Positions 55,271-63,307 of a stretch of 64,000 bases of DNA are shown here, piece after piece. Below the pieces are notes generated by a model, which saw only the letters and a program-made list of their open reading frames with translations, was not told the origin of the DNA and made no database searches. Each line of letters opens with the position of its first letter. Position 1 is the first letter of the stretch. A program made the position numbers and the translations under genes. Source of the DNA: Bin80 sp965207565 (GTDB lineage: Bacteria; Bacteroidota; Rhodothermia; Rhodothermales; Bin80); assembly GCA_965207565.1 (NCBI GenBank), contig CBDBMQ010000020.1, positions 62,001 through 126,000 of the forward strand. Direction: 5' to 3'.

Positions 55271-56034
55271 AATTTCCATCGTCTGAGGCGGAGATTTGGT
55301 TTGGATGTGGGCGTAATTGGTCACCAACCAATCCTGCATCGAGGGAATCGGAACAGCGTAAGTTCCTTTATATCTGTGCAGCACACCTCTGTGCAGTGCC
55401 CGGTTAAACAGCTTCTCCGCTTCCGTTTCACCGTACTCTTGGGTTAGGGAGGACAGGATGTCTTCTTTATCCAGACCTTCTCCTAGCGGAACATTCATAA
55501 TCAGTTTTGCCAGACTATGGCGTTGTTTTCTGCTAAAATCGTCCGCCCGTCGTTCGTAATAGTCCAACCGGAAGTTCCGCCCCGCTTCCAATACGGCATT
55601 CAATCCATCTGGGGTCATAGCCCCTTCATCGGTCACCAGTTGTTTCAATGCGGGTTTTACATACGACACGATATGTTGCGGCCATCCATGCGTTTCCTGA
55701 GCGATGGCATCAATCCATGCAGCGGGATCTCCTTTCGCCCCGCCCTCTTTCGTGAGCCAGTCATGGAGTACCGCGTGTTCAGCCTCTTTTCCCAATGCGC
55801 CCAACTCTACAAAAGAATCCCCATCAAATCGCGAAACCCCCAATGATCGAAAGGCCTTTGCCGTCGTCCCCAGGCCGGCCGCGATCAGGATGACAGGCCG
55901 ATTCATCTCGCCGTTGTGAATTGCATTAAGCACGTCGGTTACGGTCCCGGCATGATCAGAAGGAGGGGCATTGGTCGTCCCCAGTGTTTGTGCTTCATCC
56001 ATCTTGAGGAGCAATGGCTGCTTTCCATCTTGGA
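55271..56034. repeat. 764-bp tandem duplication, copy 1
   Basis: Appears identical to 56041-56804 at a fixed offset of 770 bases wherever I compared the two, covering the ATPase from just before Walker B to the conserved C-terminus. No substitution was noticed. Confidence 0.9.
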
Positions 56035-56040
56035 TCGGCG

Positions 56041-56804
56041 AATTTCCATCGTCTGAGGCGGAGATTTGGTTTGGATGTGGGCGTAATTGGTCACCAACCA
56101 ATCCTGCATCGAGGGAATCGGAACAGCGTAAGTTCCTTTATATCTGTGCAGCACACCTCTGTGCAGTGCCCGGTTAAACAGCTTCTCCGCTTCCGTTTCA
56201 CCGTACTCTTGGGTTAGGGAGGACAGGATGTCTTCTTTATCCAGACCTTCTCCTAGCGGAACATTCATAATCAGTTTTGCCAGACTATGGCGTTGTTTTC
56301 TGCTAAAATCGTCCGCCCGTCGTTCGTAATAGTCCAACCGGAAGTTCCGCCCCGCTTCCAATACGGCATTCAATCCATCTGGGGTCATAGCCCCTTCATC
56401 GGTCACCAGTTGTTTCAATGCGGGTTTTACATACGACACGATATGTTGCGGCCATCCATGCGTTTCCTGAGCGATGGCATCAATCCATGCAGCGGGATCT
56501 CCTTTCGCCCCGCCCTCTTTCGTGAGCCAGTCATGGAGTACCGCGTGTTCAGCCTCTTTTCCCAATGCGCCCAACTCTACAAAAGAATCCCCATCAAATC
56601 GCGAAACCCCCAATGATCGAAAGGCCTTTGCCGTCGTCCCCAGGCCGGCCGCGATCAGGATGACAGGCCGATTCATCTCGCCGTTGTGAATTGCATTAAG
56701 CACGTCGGTTACGGTCCCGGCATGATCAGAAGGAGGGGCATTGGTCGTCCCCAGTGTTTGTGCTTCATCCATCTTGAGGAGCAATGGCTGCTTTCCATCT
56801 TGGA
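56041..56804. repeat. 764-bp tandem duplication, copy 2
   Basis: Second unit of the exact duplication inside ATPase copy 5. The units are joined by TCGGCG (56035-56040). Confidence 0.9.
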
Positions 56805-57324
56805 GGGTATCCAGTGTTGTAGCAGATGCCATCTCAGCCGTGACTCCACCTTTAACAAAAGGCCCCACACTGACTTCTACTGTCCCGCCTGTAGCCTGAG
56901 GGATTTTCCCTAAATCAAGGGCTCGGCGCAATGTGTCTGGATCCCAGAAAGCACGCGCGGGCATCTTGACAACTTTCCATCCATTGCCTTTCGCCCGTTT
57001 TTCACATTCGTACATCAGAGCCGACTTTCCCGCGCCTGGTGCACCCTGGATCAGGAAGGTCGTGCCAGACTTCGCCTGCACCGCCCGCTCTATAAGTTTA
57101 TTGAAATCGCTCAACACCTGCTTCCTCCCATGAAAATACTTGGCGGGACCGCGGTCGAATGCTGCCGTCAGTGGCGGAGAAGGAGAACGGGGGGATGACC
57201 GCATGGTTCTGAGATACTGTAGTACGCCTAGGGACAGTGGATCATTTAGACAGATTTCAAGGCTTAATGGTTCCAAATAGTCCCCGATAGTCGGTGTCCC
57301 GGTATTTTTGGAACTTGAGTAGAA

Positions 57325-58365
57325 TCATGTGCAGACCGACTGGACGACCGCCTTCCCAATCGCCTTCGCGAGCGCAGGGGGGACCGCGTTTCCAATCAGT
57401 CGGGCGATGTCACGCTTGGAACGTGTTGTTTCGGGAGGGACAAATTCGTATCCCGCGGGAAAGCTTTGCAGGAGCGCCCCCTCCCGGAGGGATAGTGCCC
57501 GATCTTGCTCGGGATGTCCAAAACGGCCGCAGCCATACGTGTAGAACCGTGTTGTGATGGTCGGGGCCGGGAGATGCCAACCCATCCGCCCATAGACATT
57601 CCTCCAACTGATTCGATCTTGATTGCTGTGACAATCATTAACCAGGTGGGGCGGCCAATCCCTCCAGCTCTTGCCGGGGATGGATGCGCGAATCCGTTCC
57701 AGATTCAACGGGGATAGCTCGGACGCCTGGTGGAGCTGATCCAGGTCACACCTCCCCCCTGCAGGGATTGGGGGGAGCCCCCCGATGGCATCCCGAACCG
57801 TCTTGGGTCGCAGTGGAATTTCGGGAGGGGGCAGGTGGATTTTCCCTAGTCTGGATGCTAGGAGAATGAGACGTTTTCTCGACTGGGGTACTCCATAGTC
57901 GGCAGTGTTGAGGACCCCATGAGCAATGGAATATCCTGAATTTTGGATCGTGGATATAAACTCCACAAAGGCCCTTACCCTCAGCAGGAGTGGAACATTT
58001 TCCATTACGACAATATCTGGACGGGTCTCACGGATCAGGCGTCGGATATGGTTCAGGAGTGGAGTCTTGAGATTGTGGAGCGTCTTCCCCTTCTGCGTAT
58101 GAGTTGAGAACGGTTGACATGGGGCACATGCAGCCAACAGGGAAACCTCTCCGCCCGACCAGAAATCAATCACATCTCTAGCGAAGACGTCCTCTATGGA
58201 TGCCAAATGGAAGGGGGCGTTGTTGTTCGCTGCGTAGGGATGTTCACACATTGGGGCAGAGTCAATCCCTGCCCTCACATCGATCCCCACCTGTTCAAGA
58301 CCACACGTTAGCTCACCCGCTCCGCAGAAGAGATCCACACACGAGATGTTCGGAAGAGACGTCAT
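57325..58365 (-). CDS. DNA (cytosine-5) methyltransferase, the only complete copy
   Basis: 346 residues from the ATG at 58365 (a TTG at 58389 is less likely). C5-methylase motifs are in order: I CVDLFCGAGELTCGLE, IV AACAPCQPFSTH with the catalytic cysteine, VI IVVMENVPLLLRV, VIII VPQSRKRLILL, target-recognition region from about 190 to 290, IX/X RSKRDIARLIGNAVPPALAK. Everything needed for activity is present. It methylates a cytosine in an unknown site. An ATPase gene of the array starts 120 bases downstream on the same strand; no restriction endonuclease gene is adjacent. Its 3' end is repeated before every other ATPase copy, so methylase plus ATPase is the ancestral unit. Confidence 0.92.
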   Translation of the reverse strand: MTSLPNISCVDLFCGAGELTCGLEQVGIDVRAGIDSAPMCEHPYAANNNAPFHLASIEDVFARDVIDFWSGGEVSLLAACAPCQPFSTHTQKGKTLHNLKTPLLNHIRRLIRETRPDIVVMENVPLLLRVRAFVEFISTIQNSGYSIAHGVLNTADYGVPQSRKRLILLASRLGKIHLPPPEIPLRPKTVRDAIGGLPPIPAGGRCDLDQLHQASELSPLNLERIRASIPGKSWRDWPPHLVNDCHSNQDRISWRNVYGRMGWHLPAPTITTRFYTYGCGRFGHPEQDRALSLREGALLQSFPAGYEFVPPETTRSKRDIARLIGNAVPPALAKAIGKAVVQSVCT

Positions 58366-58581
58366 CTGGACGAAACCTAATCTCCACAAAAACAGTTGTG
58401 CCCAGTGGGATCCTCGTCAAATGGGGTGGGAGGGCTGGCGGGATTGACCAAGCTCCTTACAGAAAGCCTTTTGCTGAATTGTGCGGGGCGTTTTCCTTTG
58501 ACGGACTCCTGCATGCAAATCCACCAGATGGCTGGGGCATGTCCTCCAGGGTTCAGTATGACTGGACCGTCGTGGCGCAGT

Positions 58582-59145
58582 CTAGTTTTGGTGGGGGTCA
58601 TCAAGTGTGTACTGTGCAATTTCGTGTCCCTGCTCGGCTGCCTTCCTGAGCCATCTCACGCCTTCCTCACGATCCTTTTCTACACCCTCCCCTTCGCAGT
58701 ATGCTATCCCCACATGGTACTGTGCATCTTCGTGCCCCTGCTCGGCTGCCTTCCGGTACCACCTTACTGATTCCTCATAGTCCTTTTCTATCTCCTCTGT
58801 GTTGAGGATGGAGAACCCGAAATGGTACTGAGCGTCTGCGAGCCCTTGCTCGGCTGCCTTCCTGAGCCACCTCATTGCTTCCTCATGGTCTCGTTCGGCA
58901 CCATCCCCTGCCCCGTATGATGCGGCTAAACTGTACTGAGCCTCCGCGTGTCCTTGCTCGGCTGCTTTCCGGTACCACCTCACGGCCATTTCATCGTCCT
59001 GCTCAACCTCATCCCCGGACTCGTATGCTATACCCAAAGTATACTGTGCCTCCGCGTGTCCCCGCTCCGCCGCTTTCCTGAACCACCTTACTGCTTCCAC
59101 GCGATCCTTTTCCACGCCTGTTCCGAAGTAGTAGGCGTGCAACAA
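58582..59145 (-). CDS. Sel1-repeat protein, probably 5'-truncated at a cassette boundary
   Basis: 187 residues made of five Sel1 repeats of 36 residues (AVRWFRKAAERGHAEAQYTL and variants ending EQGHEIAQYTL). No ATG is available: the frame is closed by a TGA upstream and the first usable codon is a TTG. The sequence immediately upstream is the cassette flank that elsewhere follows ATPase genes, so the true N-terminus may be lost. Sel1 repeats form superhelices for protein contacts. It lies between the methyltransferase gene (downstream, 190 bases) and ATPase copy 4 (upstream), on the same strand. Confidence 0.7.
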   Translation of the reverse strand: MLHAYYFGTGVEKDRVEAVRWFRKAAERGHAEAQYTLGIAYESGDEVEQDDEMAVRWYRKAAEQGHAEAQYSLAASYGAGDGAERDHEEAMRWLRKAAEQGLADAQYHFGFSILNTEEIEKDYEESVRWYRKAAEQGHEDAQYHVGIAYCEGEGVEKDREEGVRWLRKAAEQGHEIAQYTLDDPHQN

Positions 59146-59210
59146 AAGGAGAGGGGGTGTCCATTTCAGGCACGCTAAACATTCCCTGTATCAGGACGGG
59201 AAATGGACGC

Positions 59211-60407
59211 TCAGCGACCTAGGTCCATCCCCGGATTCCTGCCAGGAGATCGGCGAATTTCCATCGTCTGAGGCGGAGATTTGGTTTGGATGTGGGCGTA
59301 ATTGGTCACCAGCCAATCCTGCATCGAGGGGATCGGAACAACATGAGTTCCTTGATATCTGTGCAGCACACCTCTGTGCAGTGCCCGGTCAAACAGCTTC
59401 TCCGCTTCCGTTTCACCGTACTCCTGGGTTAGGGAGGACAGGATGTCTTCTTTATCCAGACCTTCTCCTAACGGAACATTCATAATCAGTTTTGCCAGAC
59501 TATGGCGTTGTTTTCTGCTAAAATCGTCCGCCCGTCGTTCGTAATAATCTGACCGAAAGCCACGCCCTGCTTCCAGAACGGTATTCAACCCATCTGCGGT
59601 CATAGCCCCTTCATCGGTCACCAGTTGTTTCAATGCGGGTTTTACATACGACACGATATGTTGCGGCCATCCATGCGTTTCCTGAGCGATGGCATCAATC
59701 CATGCAGCGGGATCTCCTTTCGCCCCGCCCTCTTTCGTGAGCCAGTCATGGAGTACCGCGTGTTCAGCCTCTTTTCCCAATGCGCCCAACTCTACAAAAG
59801 ATTCCCCCTCGAATCGCGAAATCCCCAATGATCGAAAGGCCTTTGCCGTCATCCCCAGCCCCGCCGCGACCAGGATGACGGGTTTGTTCAATTTTCCGTT
59901 GTGAATCGTATCAAGTACATTGGCTGCCGTCCCAGTGTGGTCGGAAGGGGGAGCATTGACTGTCCCCAGTGTTTGCGCTTCATCCAAAGTGAGGAGTAAT
60001 GGCTGCTTCCCTCTACGAAGCATTTTTAGAATGGTCTTGCGAGACCAGTCAACATTAATTGCAGCACTTGCAATGTTTTTCGGGCCGATTTGCAGAGATC
60101 CGCCCGTAATAGAAAATTTCCTCAAACCAATAAAGTCACGTAATGCACTTGGATCCCAAAAGGCAGGCGGATTTATCTCCACAATCTTCCATCCCTGACT
60201 CTTGGCCAATTTTTCGCATTCACCAAGGAGTGCACTCTTTCCCGCGCCAGGCGCCCCTTGAATCACAAAGGTCGTACCAGACTTGTTCTGGGTTGAGTAC
60301 CTCAAAAGTTTTCCGAAATCCCCCAATATCTCTTTTCGCCCATGAAAATATTTGGCAGTCCCACGGTCGGGCACGAAATCAGATGGATGAGATGGGGATG
60401 GCCGCAT
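59211..60407 (-). CDS. AAA-type ATPase, cassette copy 4 (mosaic)
   Basis: 398 residues, frame intact. The first half equals copy 2 almost base for base: lead PSHPSDFVPDRGTAKY, Walker A GAPGAGKSALLGECEK, variable stretch KFSITGGSLQIGPKNIASAA, LNKPVILVAAGLG. From MTAKAFRSLGISRF on it switches to the type of copies 5 and 6 (FEGESFVELGALGKEAEHAV, KPALKQLVTDEGAMTADGLN). The end is the common C-terminus. The switch marks a recombination or gene-conversion point near residue 210. Upstream, 119 bases away, is the 3' end of a second, IS-disrupted methyltransferase copy. Confidence 0.82.
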   Translation of the reverse strand: MRPSPSHPSDFVPDRGTAKYFHGRKEILGDFGKLLRYSTQNKSGTTFVIQGAPGAGKSALLGECEKLAKSQGWKIVEINPPAFWDPSALRDFIGLRKFSITGGSLQIGPKNIASAAINVDWSRKTILKMLRRGKQPLLLTLDEAQTLGTVNAPPSDHTGTAANVLDTIHNGKLNKPVILVAAGLGMTAKAFRSLGISRFEGESFVELGALGKEAEHAVLHDWLTKEGGAKGDPAAWIDAIAQETHGWPQHIVSYVKPALKQLVTDEGAMTADGLNTVLEAGRGFRSDYYERRADDFSRKQRHSLAKLIMNVPLGEGLDKEDILSSLTQEYGETEAEKLFDRALHRGVLHRYQGTHVVPIPSMQDWLVTNYAHIQTKSPPQTMEIRRSPGRNPGMDLGR

Positions 60408-60526
60408 GGTTCTGAGATACTGTGTACGCCTAGGAACAGTAGATCACTTAGACAGATTTCAAGGCTTAATGGTTCCAAATAGTCCCCGATAGTCGGTGTC
60501 CCGGTATTTTTGGAACCTGAGTAGAA

Positions 60527-60605
60527 TCATGTGCAGACCGACTGGACGACCGCCTTCCCAATCGCCTTCGCGAGCGCAGGGGGGACCGCGTTTCCAGTCA
60601 GTCGG
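60527..60605 (-). pseudogene. 3' end of a second C5 methyltransferase copy, cut by insertion
   Basis: Matches the last 26 codons of the intact gene up to the codons for RLIGNAVPP. It then breaks off at CAGTCGG, where the inserted DNA (60606-62430) begins. The rest of the same copy resumes at 62431. Confidence 0.85.
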
Positions 60606-60799
60606 ACTCCCTACCATTTTACCAAATCTAAAACGGGTTAATTTCGATTTATTTTACATTTTTTCGAGAATCTGTCTCATTAAGTGATACTTACGGGATT
60701 TGTCGGCGAAATTTTTCGTTGAAATCTGTAATTTCCGCACCGTTCTTTCTTGATTTTTTCATTCCACCGCCATGAGTTCTTCTGAACCTGAGGACAATT
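60606..60799. repeat. about 195-bp direct repeat, copy 1
   Basis: Begins ACTCCCTACCATTTTACC and ends GAACCTGAGGACAATT. Copy 2 is at 62858-63053. Both start exactly at a break in methyltransferase sequence, and both end with the first codons of a short frame (ATG, Ser/Asn, SSEPEDN). Probably the left end of a mobile element, possibly the IS21-type element at the right edge. Confidence 0.7.
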
Positions 60800-60813
60800 G
60801 GTGGAGCAATTCA

Positions 60814-62100
60814 TTAGGCGGCGGCGGTTCTACGACTGGGGTCAAAGAGTGTCCGGTCGCGAAGCATCACACAGGCGATGGCCAAGAGTCGATCAGCAAC
60901 GGATCGCAGAGCTCGGCCGTGGCTATGTCCTCGCTTACGTAGGGCATCGTACTTTGCTCTGCTGATGGGATCATGCTGAATGGCCACTCTGCTCCAGTGG
61001 TATACTGCATTACCCAAGCGGGCTTGGCAGGCTTTTCTTCGAACGACCTTCCACGATTTCCCAGAACGTTTCGTCACGGGTGCCACCCCACACAAACATC
61101 GTAGGGCTCGATAGTCTTGCTCACTGAGCAATCCATAGGCCTCCGAGATGAGCGCAGCCAGGACCGTTGGTCCCATGCCTGGAATGGATAACAGGATCTC
61201 CACATCGCTCAAGGGTTTTTCCTCGGAGGATGTTTTCTTCTCTTGGTTCAAAGCGCAGTTTGAAGTAGCTGGGCTCTGAGCATCGTTGAGCGAATCAAGG
61301 ATCGTTTTCATGGCTTGTTTCGCTTCGCTGATCTGCCGTTCAAGCAGTTCAAGCTGCTGCAGATGAATTCGGATGCTGGCCGTTGCCGCCTCAACGACAC
61401 CCGCTGCAACGCGGATGGGTTGGGTTCGCAGGTGGGTTAGAACCTGCTCCGCATTCAAACGCCGTATACGGTGTTTTTTCAGCACCTTTGTCACAGAACT
61501 AAGATGAACCCGGCGAGCACGCTTAGGCGTGAGAATGAGTTTCCAGAGGTCTCGGAGCGCTGGCGAATACAATGCAAACCCGAGCGTGAGGAACTGTGGG
61601 AAATAACGCCAGAATTGGGTTCGGATCTGGTGGGTGAGGCGAGTACGCTGGGTCGTCAGTTCCTGGTTCATCCGTGACCACTCACGCAGCTGGACAATCT
61701 TGGGATCCATTGGATTCAGTTCCCGAAAGCATCCTATATCAGTCCGGAGGGCATCGGCGATGACGCGGGCATCTCGGCGGTCATCTTTGGCCCCTGCCGG
61801 CGATAACCGATCTCGAAATCGGTCTGCTTGTTTGGGATTGATGGAAAAGACGTGAAACCCTCGCTCCAACAGAGTGTCCACAACGGGACCGTGCGGAACC
61901 TCAATGCCGACTGCAATCTTATCTGCAGCGCAGCCTGCGCGGTCAAGGATCCAATCTGCCAGCTGTTGGAGGCCTTCTCCAGAATGAGAAAACACCTTCT
62001 CACCTAGAAGAATGCCCTCCAAGGTCAGGATGCAGACTTGGTGAAACTGAGAACCCCAGTCCGCACCAATAAAGATGGTGAATCTAGATTTTATAGACAT
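60814..62100 (-). mobile_element. IS110-family transposase (DEDD)
   Basis: 428 residues, frame intact. The N-terminal RuvC-like DEDD domain starts FTIFIGADWGSQFHQVCIL (first Asp at residue 14), has GIEVPHGPVVDTLLERG (Glu) and GAKDDRRDARVIADAL (two Asp). The C-terminal transposase_20 domain begins LLSIPGMGPTVLAALISE and has CGVAPVTKRSGKS with the conserved serine region. IS110 enzymes insert DNA under guidance of a bridge RNA made from the element's non-coding end. The copy appears complete and inserted with its flank into a methyltransferase gene. Confidence 0.92.
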
Positions 62101-62430
62101 GATTTGAGTATCTTTAAGGTTAGAAGATTGCGGGTCGCCGTGACGTTCCGTCTGTCCCTGTATCGGTGCTCAATGGCACTAACTCCCTACTGGACGTGGA
62201 TCACGGTACTCCCTGGGGCACAGATCCGACTCAGGCGTTCAAGACGCAGGGGCGATTTGGTTGCTCCCAGGGAGTTACCCGCATTTACATGATGCAAAAC
62301 AAAAGCTGTTGTTTTGTAAATCTAAAAAACCCGACCGTATAGCAACTCAAAACATTCAGCTATACTGCCGATTTTTTATTTTATGATTTTACAAAATTGG
62401 ACTCAGTTAAACATCACCTATAAGATACAG
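62101..62430 (-). ncRNA. candidate IS110 bridge RNA region (5' non-coding end)
   Basis: 330 bases upstream of the transposase start without a gene, the location of the bridge RNA in IS110-group elements. On the minus strand AACTCCCTGGGAG pairs with CCCCAGGGAGT about 60 bases later, and AGTAGGGAGTTAGT can pair alternatively with the same CTCCCT run. The boundary with methyltransferase sequence at 62430/62431 marks the end of the inserted DNA. Exact RNA ends cannot be set from sequence alone. Confidence 0.45.
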
Positions 62431-62857
62431 GGCGATGTCACGCTTGGAACGTGTTGTTTCCGGGAGGGACAAATTCGTATCCCGCGGGAAAACTTTGCAG
62501 GAGCGCCCCCTCCCGGAGGGATAGTGCCCGATCTTGCTCGGGATGTCCAAAACGGTCGCAGCCATACGTGTAGAACTGTGTTGTGATGGTCGGGGCCGGG
62601 AGATGCCAACCCATTCGCCCATAGACATTCCTCCAACTGATTCGATCTTGATTGCTGTGACAATCATTAACCAGGTGGGGCGGCCAATCCCGCCAGCTCT
62701 TGCCGGGGATGGATGCGCGAATCCGTTCCAGATTCACCGGGGATAGCTCGGACGCCTGGTGGAGCTGATCCAGGTCACACCTCCCCCCTGCAGGGATTGG
62801 GGGGAGCCCCCCGATGGCATCCCGAACCGTCTTGGGTCGCAGTGGAATTTCGGGAGG
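62431..62857 (-). pseudogene. C-terminal part of a second C5 methyltransferase copy, disrupted
   Basis: About 140 codons matching the intact methyltransferase from PPEIPLRPKTVRDAIGGLPP to FPAGYEFVPP with few substitutions. One extra G near 62461 breaks the frame, and both ends are cut by inserted DNA: the repeat at 62858 upstream and the IS110 element downstream. The N-terminal half is absent. Confidence 0.85.
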
Positions 62858-63053
62858 ACTCCCTACCATTTTACCAAATCTAAAACGGGTTAATTTCGAT
62901 TTATTTTACATTTTTTCGAGAATCTGTCCATTGAGTGATACTTACGGGATTTGCCGGCGAAATTTTTCGTTGGAATCTGTGATTTCCGCACCGTTCTTTC
63001 TTGTTTTTTTCATTCCACCGCCATGAATTCTTCTGAACCTGAGGACAATTTGC
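62858..63053. repeat. about 195-bp direct repeat, copy 2
   Basis: Second copy of the sequence at 60606-60799, with a few substitutions and a two-base difference. It leads into the tandem repeats and the IS21-type gene to the right. Confidence 0.7.
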
Positions 63054-63054
63054 G

Positions 63055-63196
63055 TATTCCGAACGATCTGGGACAGTGGTTCCGATTGATCTGGGACACC
63101 ATTCCGAACGATCTGGGACAGTGGTTCCGATTGATCTGGGACACCATTGCGAGCGATCTGGGACACCATTCCGAGCGATCTGGGACACCTTAGCAA
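63055..63196. repeat. tandem repeats at the left end of an IS21-type element
   Basis: Two 45-bp units, each beginning CCGAACGATCTGGGACAGTG and ending in GATCTGGGACACCATT, are followed by two 22-bp half units with the same GATCTGGGACACC core. IS21-family elements carry multiple short terminal repeats that bind the transposase, which fits the istA gene 110 bases on. Confidence 0.75.
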
Positions 63197-63307
63197 CCGG
63201 TATTGGGGAGAGCAGGTGTGTATTCATCCGTTCTGGAATTGGTTTGATTTTCATCGGATCTGGGCATGGTTTGTCATAGTTTTTAGTTTCACTAAAAGCC
63301 ATGAACT

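Larger units (their letters stand above)
55232..57204 (-). pseudogene. AAA-type ATPase, cassette copy 5, with internal tandem duplication
   Basis: From the ATG at 57204 a full-length ATPase can be read: Walker A GAPGAGKSALMYECEK, variable stretch KIPQATGGTVEVSVGPFVKG, Walker B PLLLKMDEAQTLG, and the conserved C-terminus to IRRS. The sequence then re-enters the Walker B region because 764 bases are repeated, and the frame ends at 55939 after about 30 altered residues. The second unit continues in the other phase as a truncated copy to 55232. The first part still encodes a nearly complete protein of about 420 residues with an aberrant tail, so activity is possible. An upstream ATG at 57276 would add 24 residues. 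Confidence 0.78.

Noticed and set aside
58377..58619. 80-codon minus-strand frame upstream of the methyltransferase
   Set aside because: Overlaps the Sel1 gene end and has no recognisable pattern; kept out as unsupported, though the last 15 residues look somewhat protein-like.
63055..63196. Possible CRISPR array because of regularly spaced repeats
   Set aside because: Units are direct 45-bp and 22-bp repeats without unique spacers, and they adjoin an IS21 transposase gene, which explains them as terminal repeats.
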